Origin: Stenopsyche tienmushanensis
Taxonomy: Eukaryota > Arthropoda > Insecta > Trichoptera > Stenopsychidae
Reading direction: 5' to 3'
Assembly: GCA_008973525.1 (NCBI GenBank)
Contig: WACJ01000405.1
Coordinates: 1,860,001-1,924,000 of the forward strand
DNA: 64,000 nt
A program made the translations under genes and the position numbers. This document shows, piece by piece, positions 44,290 through 55,311 of this stretch (position 1 is the stretch's first letter; the number at the start of each line of letters is the position of its first letter). The notes under the pieces were generated by a model. The model was not told the DNA's origin, made no database searches, and worked only from the letters and a program-made list of their open reading frames with translations.

Positions 44290-44610
44290 CCATGCGGAGA
44301 TTTTTTCATGGACGCAGACCATGCGGATGCTTCTTCAATGTGTCAACGGTCCGAAAAGCGGACCAGTTGGTCACTCCCTCCTCTTATAGCAACATTTTCG
44401 GTAATAAATGCGTACCCGGGATCTTCTATGAACTGTAAAATTACGGAAGCACCCCCAACAGCTAATTCGCATATGGCTCGTGCTAAATGAGGTCGCGAGC
44501 TAGATTAGACTTCCTCCCACCCATAAAACCTATATATTTATCTATCTCACTAATTTATTTTATCCAATTTTAATTGCATTTATCTACTTTTTGCTCAGCT
44601 AGTATATATC
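44290..44610 (+). pseudogene. R1-clade LINE C-terminus and 3' UTR fragment
   Basis: Carries ATGGACGCAGACCATGCGGA, GTCCGAAAAGCGGACCAGTT, TGCGTACCCGGGATCTTCTA and GCACCCCCAACAGCTAATTC, collinear with 58254-58470 after an internal deletion, and an AT-rich 3' UTR with TATATATTTATCTATCTC. Followed about 160 bp on by a mariner relic in minus orientation. Confidence 0.65.
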
Positions 44611-44639
44611 TTATTTAATCGGCTTTACAACATCCTCAT

Positions 44640-44890
44640 GCCGCTGTTTTTGTCCCACTGTGAGCAAAAGCGGCACTCATTTTGCGTACAGCTTTTTCAT
44701 GTGCAATTTTTTAATCAATGTGCGATTTGCAGCACTTTTTGAAATGCCTGCCATATCAAATAGCTCACATACTTTCAATCGAAAGACGTCCAATATAATT
44801 CTTCACCATTTCTGGCGTGGTCGCCTCATTTGGACCACTGCGATGCTCGTCTTGGCATCTCGTAAGACCTTGTTTAAACTACTTTACTAA
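44640..44890 (-). pseudogene. Mariner transposase N-terminal relic
   Basis: Minus-strand frames read DEHRSGPNEATTPEMVKNYI and, shifted, FDMAGISKSAANRTLIKKLH and MKKLYAK.VPLLLTVGQKQ, the linker and second helix-turn-helix of mariner. One stop and one frame shift. Same subfamily as 24163 and 61880. Confidence 0.75.
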
Positions 44891-44894
44891 CGAA

Positions 44895-45750
44895 GGTGCA
44901 GACTCTACTAGAATAGAATCTATTTCAGCTTTGATATTGGTCGGACTAAGACCTTACAAATAAAAGTATTGTATCGCAAATGATTACCAATATATTGTAA
45001 TTTGTTTTAAACAACATCCGTCAGGTCGGGTGCTTCTGGGACTTACTTCGTATTTTCTAATGCAGATTTTTAAATTTATCAACACGCCAACCGAATTCAT
45101 ATACTACACTAATAAACATGTCAAATTTACACATGAATAATATGATTCTATCAAAATCAAATCGTAAATAGCATGTGTTTGGATTGTCGATGATCTTCCA
45201 ACAATATTGTTTTTGGTTAAAGTGTTTGTATAACAGCCGAATTAAGCGCGATTCTGATATACGCATTTTATTGGGATGAATTTTATAATATATACATATA
45301 GACCGAAGAGCCCTCAAATGCTTTTTTTAAAAATATTTTTATTCGATCCAGTACTGATCAATCATTCGTACGGACGATCAGGAATTCATCGAATTCCCTC
45401 AGTTGAAATCTGATCTACATTAAATCTAGATTTAATAAAGACTTCTCCTTGTTAGTCGAGCCTTATGATAATTAATTCATAATGTTATTTTAGGACCGCG
45501 AGGAATATTTAATGACGCCTCTTTCCTTCAGAATATACGATACTGCGTATTCAAAGTGTACGCACAAGTAAGTCTCAAAAGCGCCAAATTCGTTATTGTT
45601 TGTGGAATTTTAATTTTTCCCATAGCTCAAAACGTCATACTTCGAAGGATATTAAGGGATGTATGTTATCTTGGGAATCCTATTATATTTGGAATTGTAA
45701 GCTTTGGATAAAAGCCAATTATATTGTTGCTAAGCGAGCATAGCGACGTA
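44895..45750. other. Unassigned AT-rich sequence
   Basis: A minus frame of 86 codons (45057-45317) has no recognised motif. Confidence 0.4.
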
Positions 45751-45751
45751 T

Positions 45752-45810
45752 GATTAACCCGTTGATGAGTAATCGCACAAATGCTGCGATCAGGCTCGAG
45801 TGATACAAAA
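45752..45810 (+). repeat. Dispersed repeat family A, left-end fragment
   Basis: CCCGTTGATGAGTAATCGCA then CTCGAGTGATACAAAAAG, the left end of family A, ending where mariner sequence starts. Confidence 0.5.
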
Positions 45811-46479
45811 AGAATTTTGTGCTGTAAATTTTCCAAGCAAAAAATTGATTTTTTGCCCATTTGCAACATATTGAATATTCGAAAATGCCATAGATGGTTC
45901 AAAAAATTGAAAAGTGGCGACAGAAATTTGAAATATAAACCAAAATCAGGACGATCCAAGAATCGATGATGACGCATTAAATACTCTGGTAGAATCTGAC
46001 CCTCGAAAAACAATAAGGGAATTATCGCTAAACATCGGCTGTCCCTGGTCGACGGTAGAAGACCAATTGAAAAGACTCGGGAAAAAAACATAGACGGGGA
46101 ATTTGGGTGCCGCACGAGTTGTCATCAACAGTCTTGGAACAACAGATAACCAATTGTTCATCGCTATTGTCCAGGCATGAAAACGATCCATTTTTAAAAA
46201 GGATCGTTACTGGGGTAAGTGGGTCCTCTACAACAGTCCAAGAAGGAAAAACATTGGCTTTCTTCAAATCAAGTACCTGTTTCTATCCCTCGACCGTCAT
46301 TATCATTGAAAAAGTTCCTCCTTTGTGTTTGGTGGGATTTTTTTGGCGTAATTCACTACAAATTATTAAAACCTGACCAAACTGTCTCCTGACATACCTC
46401 ATTCTCCTGATATTGCACCTTTAGATTATCATCTTTTCAAGTCATTAGAACATTCGCTTTCCGATAAAAAAATCACTTT

Positions 46480-46488
46480 TGTGGAACA

Positions 46489-46490
<2 letters not shown>
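46480..46490. repeat. Target-site duplication of the Jockey-clade LINE (left copy)
   Basis: TGTGGAACAAG at 46480-46490 is repeated exactly at 49859-49869, the two borders of the LINE. Removing the LINE and one copy restores the mariner transposase frame ...F-V-E-Q-V-K... Confidence 0.9.
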
Positions 46491-46546
<56 letters not shown>

Positions 46547-46637
46547 AACAATCTATCCTTTGGGGGACATTCAGTTCTTATTATGACGTTTCTGTCTCGT
46601 GTAGGTCCCCATTCGTTAATGAGGACCTAATGTTCAT

Positions 46638-49335
46638 TCATTTGAATCTTTTGTCCAGGTCATGAACCAAATATCTTTTCAGCCTGCGCGTTCCGGAGTT
46701 TTGGCTAATCAGCTCTTCAACAAGGCGGTTGGGGTGTGTGTTTAACCTTCTTTTGTACTTCTGGCTATGGCTTTCGATCTCCTGCCTCACTGTTGGTATG
46801 CTCAATATGCTGTGTATTGTTTCGTTTGTAACGTACCATGGAATGTTGCCTATGGTACGTAGCACTTTAGATTGAAAGCGTTGGAGAATTTCTATATTGG
46901 AGTTCGATGCGGTTCCCCAGAGCTGTATCCCATATGTCCAGATTGGTTTTAGTATACTTTTGTATATTAGTGTTTTATTTATTAGGGACAGTTCCGATTT
47001 TCGGCCCATTAGCCAATACAGCATTCTCATTTTGATTTCCAGTTGCTTTTTCTTCTTTTTTATGTGCGTCTTCCATGTTAGACGTCTGTCTAGGTGCATA
47101 CCGAGATATTTAACTGCATCTGCCTGTGGCAGTGCGCAATCATTCAGTGAGACAGGTGGACACGTTTCTCGTCTATTAGTGAAAGTGACATGCGTAGATT
47201 TACTTTCATTGGCCTTTATGCGCCATTTCTTGAGCCATTTCTGTATATTGTTGAGGTCATGTTGGAGCAGTTGAGACGCTATTGCCGGGTCGTTGTGCGA
47301 GGTTAGAAGAGCTGTGTCGTCCGCGAAGGTGGCCGTTGTCGTGGTGTCCGTTGTCGGAATGTCGGCTGTGTATATAAGATATAAGACTGGGCCAAGTACG
47401 CTGCCTTGTGGGACGCCGGATTTTATGTCGTGGAGCGTGGTGGCTTCATCTTCGTATTTGACGTAGAATGTTCTGCTGGTCAGGTATGATTTGAATATGG
47501 AAAAGTAGTTTGTGGGCAGTTGTTTTCCGATTTTATATAGCAATCCCGGATGCCACACTTTGTCAAAAGCCTGAGTTACGTCCAGGAATGCTGCCGAACA
47601 ATATTTTCTGTCTTCTAAGTCCTTGTGTATTCTATTGAAGATCCTGTGTATTTGTTCCACAGTCGCATGTTGTTGACGAAATCCAAATTGATGATTGGGT
47701 ATTAGATTGTTTTCCTCGATCAATGGCTTGAGTCTCTTCAGTAGTAGTTTTTCAAAAAGTTTGGAAATTATTGGGAGTAAACTGATGGGTCTGTATGATT
47801 TGACGTCATGTATATCCTTGCCGGGCTTGGGGATTAGAATAATCTTAGCCACTTTCCATTGCGGGGGGAAATAGCCCATTTTTAGTACCGCATTGAATGT
47901 TTGTACCAAGAACTTAAATCCTTTAGTAGGGAGTTCCTTTACCATTCTTCCCGTAATGAGATCGTAGCCAGACGATTTTTTAATGTCGACCTTTGCTATG
48001 ACTGATCTGACTTCTCGCTTTGTGAATTTTTTGATGCAGATGGTTGTTTTTTTTGTAATTGGCGGCCGGTGAATCTCATCTTCGCTTTCTGAAGTATTCA
48101 TGTTTATGTGTGGAGTGAATACTTCTGTCAAGTGACTAGCGAATATTTCCGCCTTTTCTTTGCTATTTCTAGCCCATTCTCCATTTTTCTTTTTGATAGG
48201 TGGTGATGTTACTTGGGGTTGTTTTAAATATTTTGTAGCTTTCCATAGTGAATAATCTGTGGCTTCAGTGGCGGTTAGCCCGTTGAGGATAGTCACTGAT
48301 TGCTTCATTTTTGCTTTTGGTGATGGCATTTTTAAGGTTTTTTATAGCTCGGTTTAGTTTGTTTTTGTTTTCTGGCGATCTCGTTATTTGCCAAAGTTTT
48401 CTTATTTTGCGTTTTTCTGCAATTTTCTGTTTGATTGTTGTGCTTAACTGTTCTTTTTTATTTTTTTGCGTCCATTCCGGAGTTGAATTCTTTGCGGCTT
48501 CCCGCAGAGTAGAGTTAAAAAGTTCAACTGCGTCCGTGATGTTCTTTTTTGTTTTAAGGGGTATATTTGCCGTCAAGTGGTTGTCAATTAGTTCGCGATA
48601 ATCGTTCCAGTTTGTGCGGTTATTGGTTAGTGTTAAGGGCTTTAGTATTTTCCTCACATGACTGCTCATCGTGACTATGACGGGAGAATGGTCGGAGGAC
48701 AGATCAAGACTGGACTCTGCCTTGAAGTAGGCTGCTGATATTCCCCTTATAACGCAAAAGTCAATGGTGTCTGGGATTTTTTTCCTGTCAGTTGGCCAGT
48801 ACGTGGGTTGATTTGATGATATTGTAGCAAGATTCAACGCAGTGATTGCCTTGTGTAATTCTCGTCCTTTGGTGGTTATCAGCCTCGAGCCCCATTGCGT
48901 ATGTTTGGCATTATAATCTCCACCAGCGATGAATTTATTTCCAAGAGTGTTGTAAAATCGTTGGAAGTTTTCTTTTTTAATACAGTGTTTCGGTGGACAG
49001 TATACGGCTGAAATGGTGATGGGCCCTCTCCAGTCTTCTACGACGATATTGGTCGCCTGGAGGTGTTCCTCTGTAAATTTTGCAGCTTCGTGATGTTTAA
49101 TAGACTTTCTTAGTATAACTGCAGTTCCGCCGTGAGCTGTCCCATCTGGATGCTCTGTTGTGTATATATTGTATTGTGGGATTTTTATATAGCTTTTTTC
49201 CGTAAAATGAGTTTCTGATATCAACATAACGTCAATGTTTTCCATTTTCAGGAAATTTTGAATTTCAAGCGCATGTTTGGACAAGCCATTGGCATTCCAT
49301 ATTGCTATTTTTAGCGTTGAGAAATTGAAAGTTTG
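46638..49335 (-). pseudogene. Jockey-type ORF2 (endonuclease plus reverse transcriptase), one frameshift
   Basis: Endonuclease part (about 48300-49335): opening motif LKIAIWNANGLSKHALEIQN overlapping the end of ORF1, then LISETHF, GGDYNAKHTQWGS, DTIDFCVI and LSSDHSPV, the N, E, D/N, D and S-D-H signatures of AP endonucleases. RT part (46638-48329): KIILIPKPGKDIHDVKSYRP, NHQFGFRQQHATVEQIHRIF, AAFLDVTQAFDKVWH, SGVPQGSVLGPVLY and the catalytic FADDTALL, then the WGTASNSNIEILQRFQSKVL tail of Jockey elements. EN and RT lie in different frames that overlap at 48265-48329, so a single small indel near 48290-48310 disables the protein. The enzyme would nick the target and copy its RNA there. No RNase H domain is seen, as usual for Jockey. 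Confidence 0.9.
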
Positions 49336-49858
49336 GCGATGAGGGTAGATAGTATGTTGAGCATGGTACTCACCTGTTCGATGAGCCCTTTCATCATGAC
49401 TTTTAACTCTGCCATGTCATTTGATTGATTTTGAGGAATCTGTTGGTTTTGGTCCTGCGTTTGGTTTCTAGACATGATCTGGGCGTAGGTGATGTCCGGT
49501 TGTGCTCTTTGGCTCGTGGCATTGTTTGTTGTTCCCGCTGGTCGGCTGTATTGTTGGTATGTGGGCTGGCTTGGTGGCATCTCTTTGTTTCTTAGCGCAG
49601 GAAACTGTGTTTTCTGTAGATTTTTGTACGTTGCGCACCCTTTATAGTTTGCAGGGTGGTTGCCTTCGCAGAGAACGCATTTGACGTCGTCTGATCGGTT
49701 TTTTCTCGGACATTGTCCGGTCTCGTGGTTTCCTGCGCATTTTACGCAACGAGGCTTTCTGCAACAAAAATTCTTTGTATGCCCATAGTTTTGGCATCTG
49801 GTGCATTGCGGGATTTCTTTTTTTGGGCGAGGTGGCTCAAACTTGATTTTCGTGCTCG
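49311..49858 (-). pseudogene. Jockey-type ORF1 (gag-like) C-terminal part
   Basis: Three zinc knuckles in a row: CTRCQNYGHTKNFC (C-x2-C-x4-H-x4-C), CVKCAGNHETGQC and CVLCEGNHPANYKGC, followed by a Q/P/N-rich linker and a short amphipathic end KLMIEQVSTMLNIL-like stretch. ORF1 proteins of this clade bind the element RNA. The N-terminal half is missing by 5' truncation; the first codons of the open frame (49859-49880) belong to the mariner. The stop overlaps the start region of ORF2. Confidence 0.88.
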
Positions 49859-49869
49859 TGTGGAACAAG
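49859..49869. repeat. Target-site duplication of the Jockey-clade LINE (right copy)
   Basis: TGTGGAACAAG, identical to 46480-46490. Confidence 0.9.
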
Positions 49870-50071
49870 TGAAAAATCATTTGGATTCTTACTTTAGTAG
49901 AAAACCGGCCGAATTTTACGAAAGAGGCATTAAAAATATACCTAATCTATGGAGGGCGATTTTAAATAACACAGGAAAGTATTTAATTGAGTAATATTGT
50001 ATAGCTTTTATTAAAATATTTTTTTTCTCCAAATAACAAAAAAATGACATTTCTTTCCGCTTTACCTAATA

Positions 50072-51420
50072 TGTTTTTAAGATGGATTTAATTCAATTCT
50101 AAATGATTAAGTGACCATATGGTCACGATTTTCCTACTGTTTTTCAACTACATCTTCAATATTTAATTTAGGATTTTTGCTTGCAAATGTGTATTAATGT
50201 TTAAAACTTATGCTTATTTTGAAAATAAATTATTTAAATGGATTTAATTCGAATCCTATTACTTTATTTTTAGTTTAATTTTAATAACACTTGAAGGATG
50301 TTCTCGGAATATAAACGGCAGGAATTATTTGCAGCCTATAAATAATTTTATTATTTCCATTATTAGGACCAAATTTTCATCACATGTTGATAATACACGC
50401 CCCCAATAAAAACGCATAAAATCGCATGGTCACAGGCTTCAGATGATACTATAATATAATAGTTTTTTCAAATAAAAAGGTCTTATGTATTACTCTAAAT
50501 AATTGTTGTGCAAACACATTTAAAACTTGTCAAAAAAATTAATAGGATGGATTTTACGGGGTAGGATGGGTACCGTACACCTTGACCGAAATACGTGCTA
50601 TGCCTTTTTGAAAACACAAAAAATAATCCCTTTTCTGATGGCATTGCAATTGGTGATAGAAAATAACTAATTTACGATAATATATGAGGAAAATATCAAT
50701 GGTTTTCTCAAAAAAAAAATTCCACCTTTTTAGGTCCACGAAGAAAAACGATTCAAAAATGCAGCTGAAGTGGAAATGCATTTAAAATCGTTTTTTGTCT
50801 GAAAGTTTTTACGAAAATGAGACCGAAGGATAGCTAAAGCTATGCGTATATCTCTCATATTTTGGCTCTTCCTAAGCCGTCAAGAAAATTGATCTTTTTA
50901 ACCGCTCCTAAGAGAATCTAGCTCAAGTAAAAATATATCTAAGAAGATTGAAATATGTTTATTTGCCTTGATTTTATATAGTCCCTTTTTTTAAACAATG
51001 ATCCGAAACGCTATATTATCCGGAATAAACAAATATATCATCTGTATTATTAAAATCAATCCAACAGCTAATGTAGATTGTATTACCTTTGTATTGTTTT
51101 ATAACTGAAATAAAATAAGAAGCGGTCGTTTTACATAGGTGTGTAGTGGGTTTGGGGCGGAAGGGATGGAAAGGGGTCGAATATCTGATATCAAATAAGG
51201 GTTGTAAATTTTATTGGTGAAAACATCAAACGAAAAGGTAAGCCGGGTTGGTATTATTTTTCATCAAAAAATAAGCCATGTTATTCGCAAAATTAAAAAT
51301 GTTGTTTTGCTCCAAAATTTTCCAGAATTTTAGATAATATGGAGATTGCTAGAAAATTAAGACATAATATTTTCCATAATGCTCTCAAAAAATATCGCAA
51401 TTTCATTTCTCAATAAGGTT
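50072..51420. other. Unassigned AT-rich sequence
   Basis: Nothing recognised; a 75-codon minus frame at 50554-50781 has no motif. Confidence 0.45.
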
Positions 51421-51424
51421 ACAA

Positions 51425-51790
51425 GGACTCCCGAGGCTAAGGGATTTTTTTTTTCTTCGAACAGAATCCTAACAGTTAGTTTGTTTGATGCCGTGTGTTT
51501 GTCGGCCATTTTGTTCAGTCACAGTGAATTCTTCCGATGAAGAGGTCGTCGCGCACTCCCGCCACCTCTCATCCGTGCGAGATCTGGGCGGTCATCCGAT
51601 TTTTTGAATATGCAGAACAATACCGCGGGGAATATTCAATGGAAGCTCGTGGAAGTTTATGTTAGTGATGTGATGAGTTAACAACGCGTTATAAAATGGG
51701 TTAGGTTGTTCATACAAGGTCATACTGATTCCTAAACCCAAAAGACATTCTTAAAAGAGCTGATGGTAGAGATCTATGACACCGGTATAC
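51425..51790 (+). mobile_element. Mariner element fragment (family of 860-2600)
   Basis: Outer part AAGGACTCCCGAGGCTAAGG, then CGTGTGTTTGTCGGCCATTT and CACTCCCGCCACCTCTCATC, then decayed transposase sequence aligned to 28850-28960 (AGCTCGTGGAAGTTTATG..., TAGTGATGTGATGAG). No right end. Confidence 0.65.
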
Positions 51791-51879
51791 AAAAGAATTA
51801 ATATAAATTTTGTAACATTACTTTCTGGATGTATATATTTACCTGTATATATATGAATAAGCTTGTAGCAATGCGTAAT

Positions 51880-51965
51880 AGGTGGGGAGTCACCGGATAG
51901 CCTTGGTTGCGAGAATATGTCCTTCCCGCAGGCTCATAGCTGTAGGCTCTCTCTTCATAAATAAA
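51880..51965 (-). repeat. Dispersed repeat family C, reverse fragment
   Basis: The minus strand has GAGCCTGCGGGAAGGACATA and CGCAACCAAGGCTATCCGGT, a decayed match to 21210-21270. Confidence 0.4.
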
Positions 51966-51969
51966 TTAA

Positions 51970-52720
51970 AAAATAGTGACGACTACGATGTATTGGGTTG
52001 AGTTTCCATGCTCATAACAAACGAGAGCAAAATAATAAACATCTTGAGTCTCACCGGTCAGAAGTAAACCACATGAATCGTGCTTTTGGTTCTAACATCG
52101 CCGATTAGTAGCGTGGTGATTAAAATATAAAATTTCTGATTCACACACATTTAAATCGCAGTATAAAGCATTAATATAATGGTTATATTGACGTTAGAAA
52201 TTCTTGTAACCAACCAGGAATCAAAATAGTCCCCAAAGAATTTTGGAAAAGCTTCTTTTCATAGCGATAATTCTTGGGACGAAATATAGCACTCGACTTC
52301 AAGCGAATCATGTGAATAATGAGGTTTACAGTGAAAATCATTTTTTGAAAAAAAACAACTGAGAACATTTTTGAATTGAGGAAGGATTTTAGCCTGAAAA
52401 TTAAGTTGATAGACATCGAAGAATTAATTGATCCACATTCGAAGAAATTATCCAACGATGGAGTTCAGATGAAAAAACATATAAGTTTGATCGAATCATA
52501 AGATCGCAATTGAAATTCAAGTACGCCGAGAAAAAATAAGATAAATTTATACGGAATTTTGCGCATGTTAACTTTTCTTCAAATAGTTTTAAACTATTAT
52601 TAAAACATGAGAAGATAAAAGTTTTATTCATCCATTGACGGATGGTATTATTTGATTTAAATTATCTTATGAACAGACGAATAGTTGTTTTAAAACATAA
52701 CTCAATTTTTGTTTATAAAA
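51970..52720. other. Unassigned AT-rich sequence
   Basis: Minus frames at 52183-52631 have no recognised motif. Confidence 0.35.
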
Positions 52721-52724
52721 GTAA

Positions 52725-52890
52725 GGTCAGAAGGTCTACTGAGGTCAAAGGATTTTTTTTTGCTTCGAATGGAATCCTAGCAGTCGGTTTGTTTGGTGCG
52801 TTTCCCGGCCATTTTGTTCAGTCACAGTGAATTCTTCCAATGAAGAGGACGTCGCGCGCTCCCTCCACCTCTCATCCGTGTGAGATTCGG
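52725..52890 (+). mobile_element. Mariner solo end (family of 860-2600)
   Basis: Collinear with 51425-51590: TTTGCTTCGAATGGAATCCT, GGCCATTTTGTTCAGTCACA, CGCGCGCTCCCTCCACCTCT. No transposase follows. Confidence 0.65.
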
Positions 52891-52894
52891 GCAG

Positions 52895-54285
52895 GTTGCT
52901 CTGAGAAGACTGTATGAACAATGAGGAGTGGGAGACCATCAGTGTGATGCTTGATGATCTTCATGAAGAATTTCCTGACATTTATTGAAGTTTCCAACCA
53001 AAAGAACATAATCAATGAAATTGCTTCCCAGTCTCGTTATTTATTAGCCAATACTATTATTTAATCTTATCAAATATTTTTAATGCTCCCGGTATTAAAA
53101 CATTCTTCTAAGGTAAATACGACTTTTATGACGAAAATAGACAGGATAAAAGTCGTTCCATTGTGTTATCAAATGAATGTTTCGTAATTTTTATGGATGC
53201 TTCAATTATAAGCCACAGTACGCCTTAACCTCTTTCTTGTTTCGTCTGCAGAAACTTTATCCCCAGACTACCCCTCCCACTGTCTTGTTCCCCGTATGTC
53301 GGCACCTACTCCTCTCGTCTTCTTGCAGCATCCCTTGTCCTCATTCGGACTGATTTGAGCTGTGGGTGGTGGCCACCCCCTGCCCGCCTACGTTTACAGA
53401 GTCACCTAGGCAACAGGCGCTCAGGAATCAACTCTACCACTTGTTTTGCCTCCCTACAAGAGCTGCCATCTTACTCATAAAAACAACATTCGACGACTTT
53501 ATGTATCAAACAAAATTAGCCTGCGAAATTAATACAGTACGTATTATTTTATAAATATTCCGAACGTATCGAGATATGTGAGACAATTGAGTTGTATTTT
53601 TTTTTAAATACATTTCGATCCTTCAAATGCTTTGGGCTACTTGAATTTACAATCCATAGGCAAAATTTCAACATTTCCCTTTACTAAGAACACTTTGCTT
53701 AAATATTTCCAAAATTATAATTACATAGCATAAAATAGAAGGCCAAGTATTATGTTTTTCAACGTATGAAGTAGTGTTCGGGATTTTTATTAGATAAATT
53801 TAAATAAGCAATCTTTCATGTATTTCTTGTTGTTGCAAAACGCTGTAATAAATAATTAATATGGCACGCTTTCAAATAAAATCACAGAAATTCTTTGCAG
53901 AAAAATAGGGTAAGGAAATAATAGGGAAGGGTCTTATATTAGCAGCATCCTGTAGCAAACAGATTTCATCCTATTTAACCCGGCGTTTGTCCTGAGTCAA
54001 TGTCAGGTGAAGCAACTTTTAAATTGCTAAGTTAATTAAATATTTGACCAAACTCATAATTGGCCATAATTTGATGTTGGCATCAAATCCGTCAATCATC
54101 GTTTTTTTTTTAATTAAAATCTTTGAAAAAAATACCGACGTCTTGCATTAAAGTGGATGTAATATATGCGCGCGTTAATAATTATAAAATGTGCGCATAT
54201 GAATGCCTCATCCGCACGTGAGGCCAGATAGTTATTGCCTAAACAAAACTACTTAATTATTTTAATATAATTCAAATATTACGAA
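52895..54285. other. Unassigned; GC-rich patch at 53220-53470
   Basis: The patch contains a stretch able to fold (GGGTGGTGGCCACCCC at about 53364) and a short plus frame, but no recognisable motif or repeat partner. The rest is AT-rich. Confidence 0.35.
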
Positions 54286-54289
54286 CTGC

Positions 54290-55215
54290 GAAGATACGAT
54301 TATAAGAGCAAGAAAATGGCTCATAGATGCTGGTCTGGAGCTCTCAGTTAACAAAACCGAAGCTATCTTCTTCATAACACATAGAAAACTTGTTCCCCTC
54401 CCCCTCGATTCACGATCGACCATCATGAAATCAAATTCTCTAGGGTGATCCGATAGCTGGGGGGTACAAATTGATGACAAACTCCAGTTCACGGAAAACA
54501 CAGAAAAGGCTGTGACAAAGGCGAGCCGGATAGCTGAGTGCCTGGTCAGGATGATGCCTAACATTGAGACGTCGAAAGCTCTATGAAGAAAATTGTACAA
54601 CGAAGTAGTAAAAACACAAAGGGCCAAGCTCAACATGGTTAGGGTACAGCGTAAAAGCGCGATCAGTGGCTGCTGCATATCGCACAGTGTCAGAAGACGC
54701 TATTCTGGTACTGACTGCCATACCGCCAATTGACCTGCTCACCCAAGAGAGACAGGCTGTTCAAATAGGAACCAAAAATAAGGCTACTAGAGAAAGCACC
54801 ATGGCAGTGTGGCATTCCCGATGAAACAGCTCCGCAAAAGGTCGATGGGCATACCGACTGATCCCAGACCTGGAAGAGTGAAACAGAAGAAAACACGGCC
54901 AGCTGTGTTACCACCTGATCCAGGTCCTTACCGGGCATGGCTACTTTGGAGAGCAATAGCCAAGGAGACAATCCCGGAATGCTATCATTGTGGAGCAACC
55001 AATGACGATGCCGCACACACAACATTCAACTGCCCAGAATAGAACACTAAAAGGGATGTGCTATGCGATAAATTGACAGTAAATACGCTCTCGTCAGGCA
55101 TACTGATCCCTTCGCTTGTCAAATATGTTAGGGCATGGAACGCGTGGAGCAAATACACAACGTGCGTTACACAGAAAAGGAAGAAGGCTGAGCGAGAAAG
55201 ACGCAAATAAATTAA
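54290..55215 (+). pseudogene. R1-clade LINE reverse transcriptase, thumb to C-terminus
   Basis: Translation in shifting frames: RARKWLIDAGLELSVNKTEA, IFFITHRKLVP, SWGVQIDDKLQFTENTEKAV, TKASRIAECLVRMMPNIETS, then PDPGPYRAWLLWRAIAKETI and ECYHCGATNDDAAHTTFNCP. The A-x-x-W-...-G-L-x-L-...-K-T-E and G-V-x-I-D-D-x-L blocks and the terminal C-x2-C-...-H-...-C knuckle are R1-clade features. This copy is from a different subfamily than the scraps at 2040 and 58060. Several stops and frameshifts. Confidence 0.7.
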
Positions 55216-55311
55216 ATAGTAGCCGTGTGTCCAAGCCAGCTTAGTCAAATTGGGTTAGATCTCAGGAGAGTTGAGTAAATCAGTTCGAGATGGGTTTCGA
55301 TCTGGAAATTC

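Larger units (their letters stand above)
46491..49858 (-). mobile_element. Jockey-clade non-LTR retrotransposon, 5'-truncated, 3.37 kb
   Basis: Minus-strand element with a 55-nt poly(A) (T run at 46491-46545), ORF2 with endonuclease and reverse transcriptase, and the last part of ORF1 with three CCHC knuckles. Flanked by an 11-bp perfect target duplication. The 5' end lies inside ORF1 (truncation at reverse transcription). One frameshift in ORF2 is the only obvious lesion, so the insertion is recent relative to the surrounding mariners. Confidence 0.92.
45815..50069 (+). mobile_element. Mariner element interrupted by a Jockey-clade LINE
   Basis: Transposase pieces left of the LINE: ICNILNIRKCHRWFKKLKSG, YKPKSGRSKNR (45790-45969), LNTLVESDPRKTIRELSLNI (about 45975-46035), and HSPDIAPLDYHLFKSLEHSL (about 46400-46460). 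Right of the LINE: VEQVKNHLDSYFSRKPAEFY and ERGIKNIPNLWRAILNNTGK (49859-49990), then the terminal repeat ATGACATTTCTTTCCGC...CCTAA with TA. The D of APLDYH is the third catalytic aspartate. The left terminal repeat is missing and there are frame breaks near 45967 and 46100-46380. Confidence 0.85.

Noticed and set aside
46491..46545. 55-nt T run as a homopolymer artefact or promoter element
   Set aside because: It sits exactly at the 3' border of the minus-strand LINE next to the target duplication, so it is the LINE poly(A) tail.
49859..49880. Start of the LINE ORF1 at 49880
   Set aside because: The first codons of that open frame come from the mariner on the other side of the target duplication; the LINE is 5'-truncated at 49858 and has no own ORF1 start.
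54262..55248. Minus-strand open frames opposite the R1-type RT
   Set aside because: They are shadows; the plus strand carries clear R1-clade RT and zinc-knuckle motifs.
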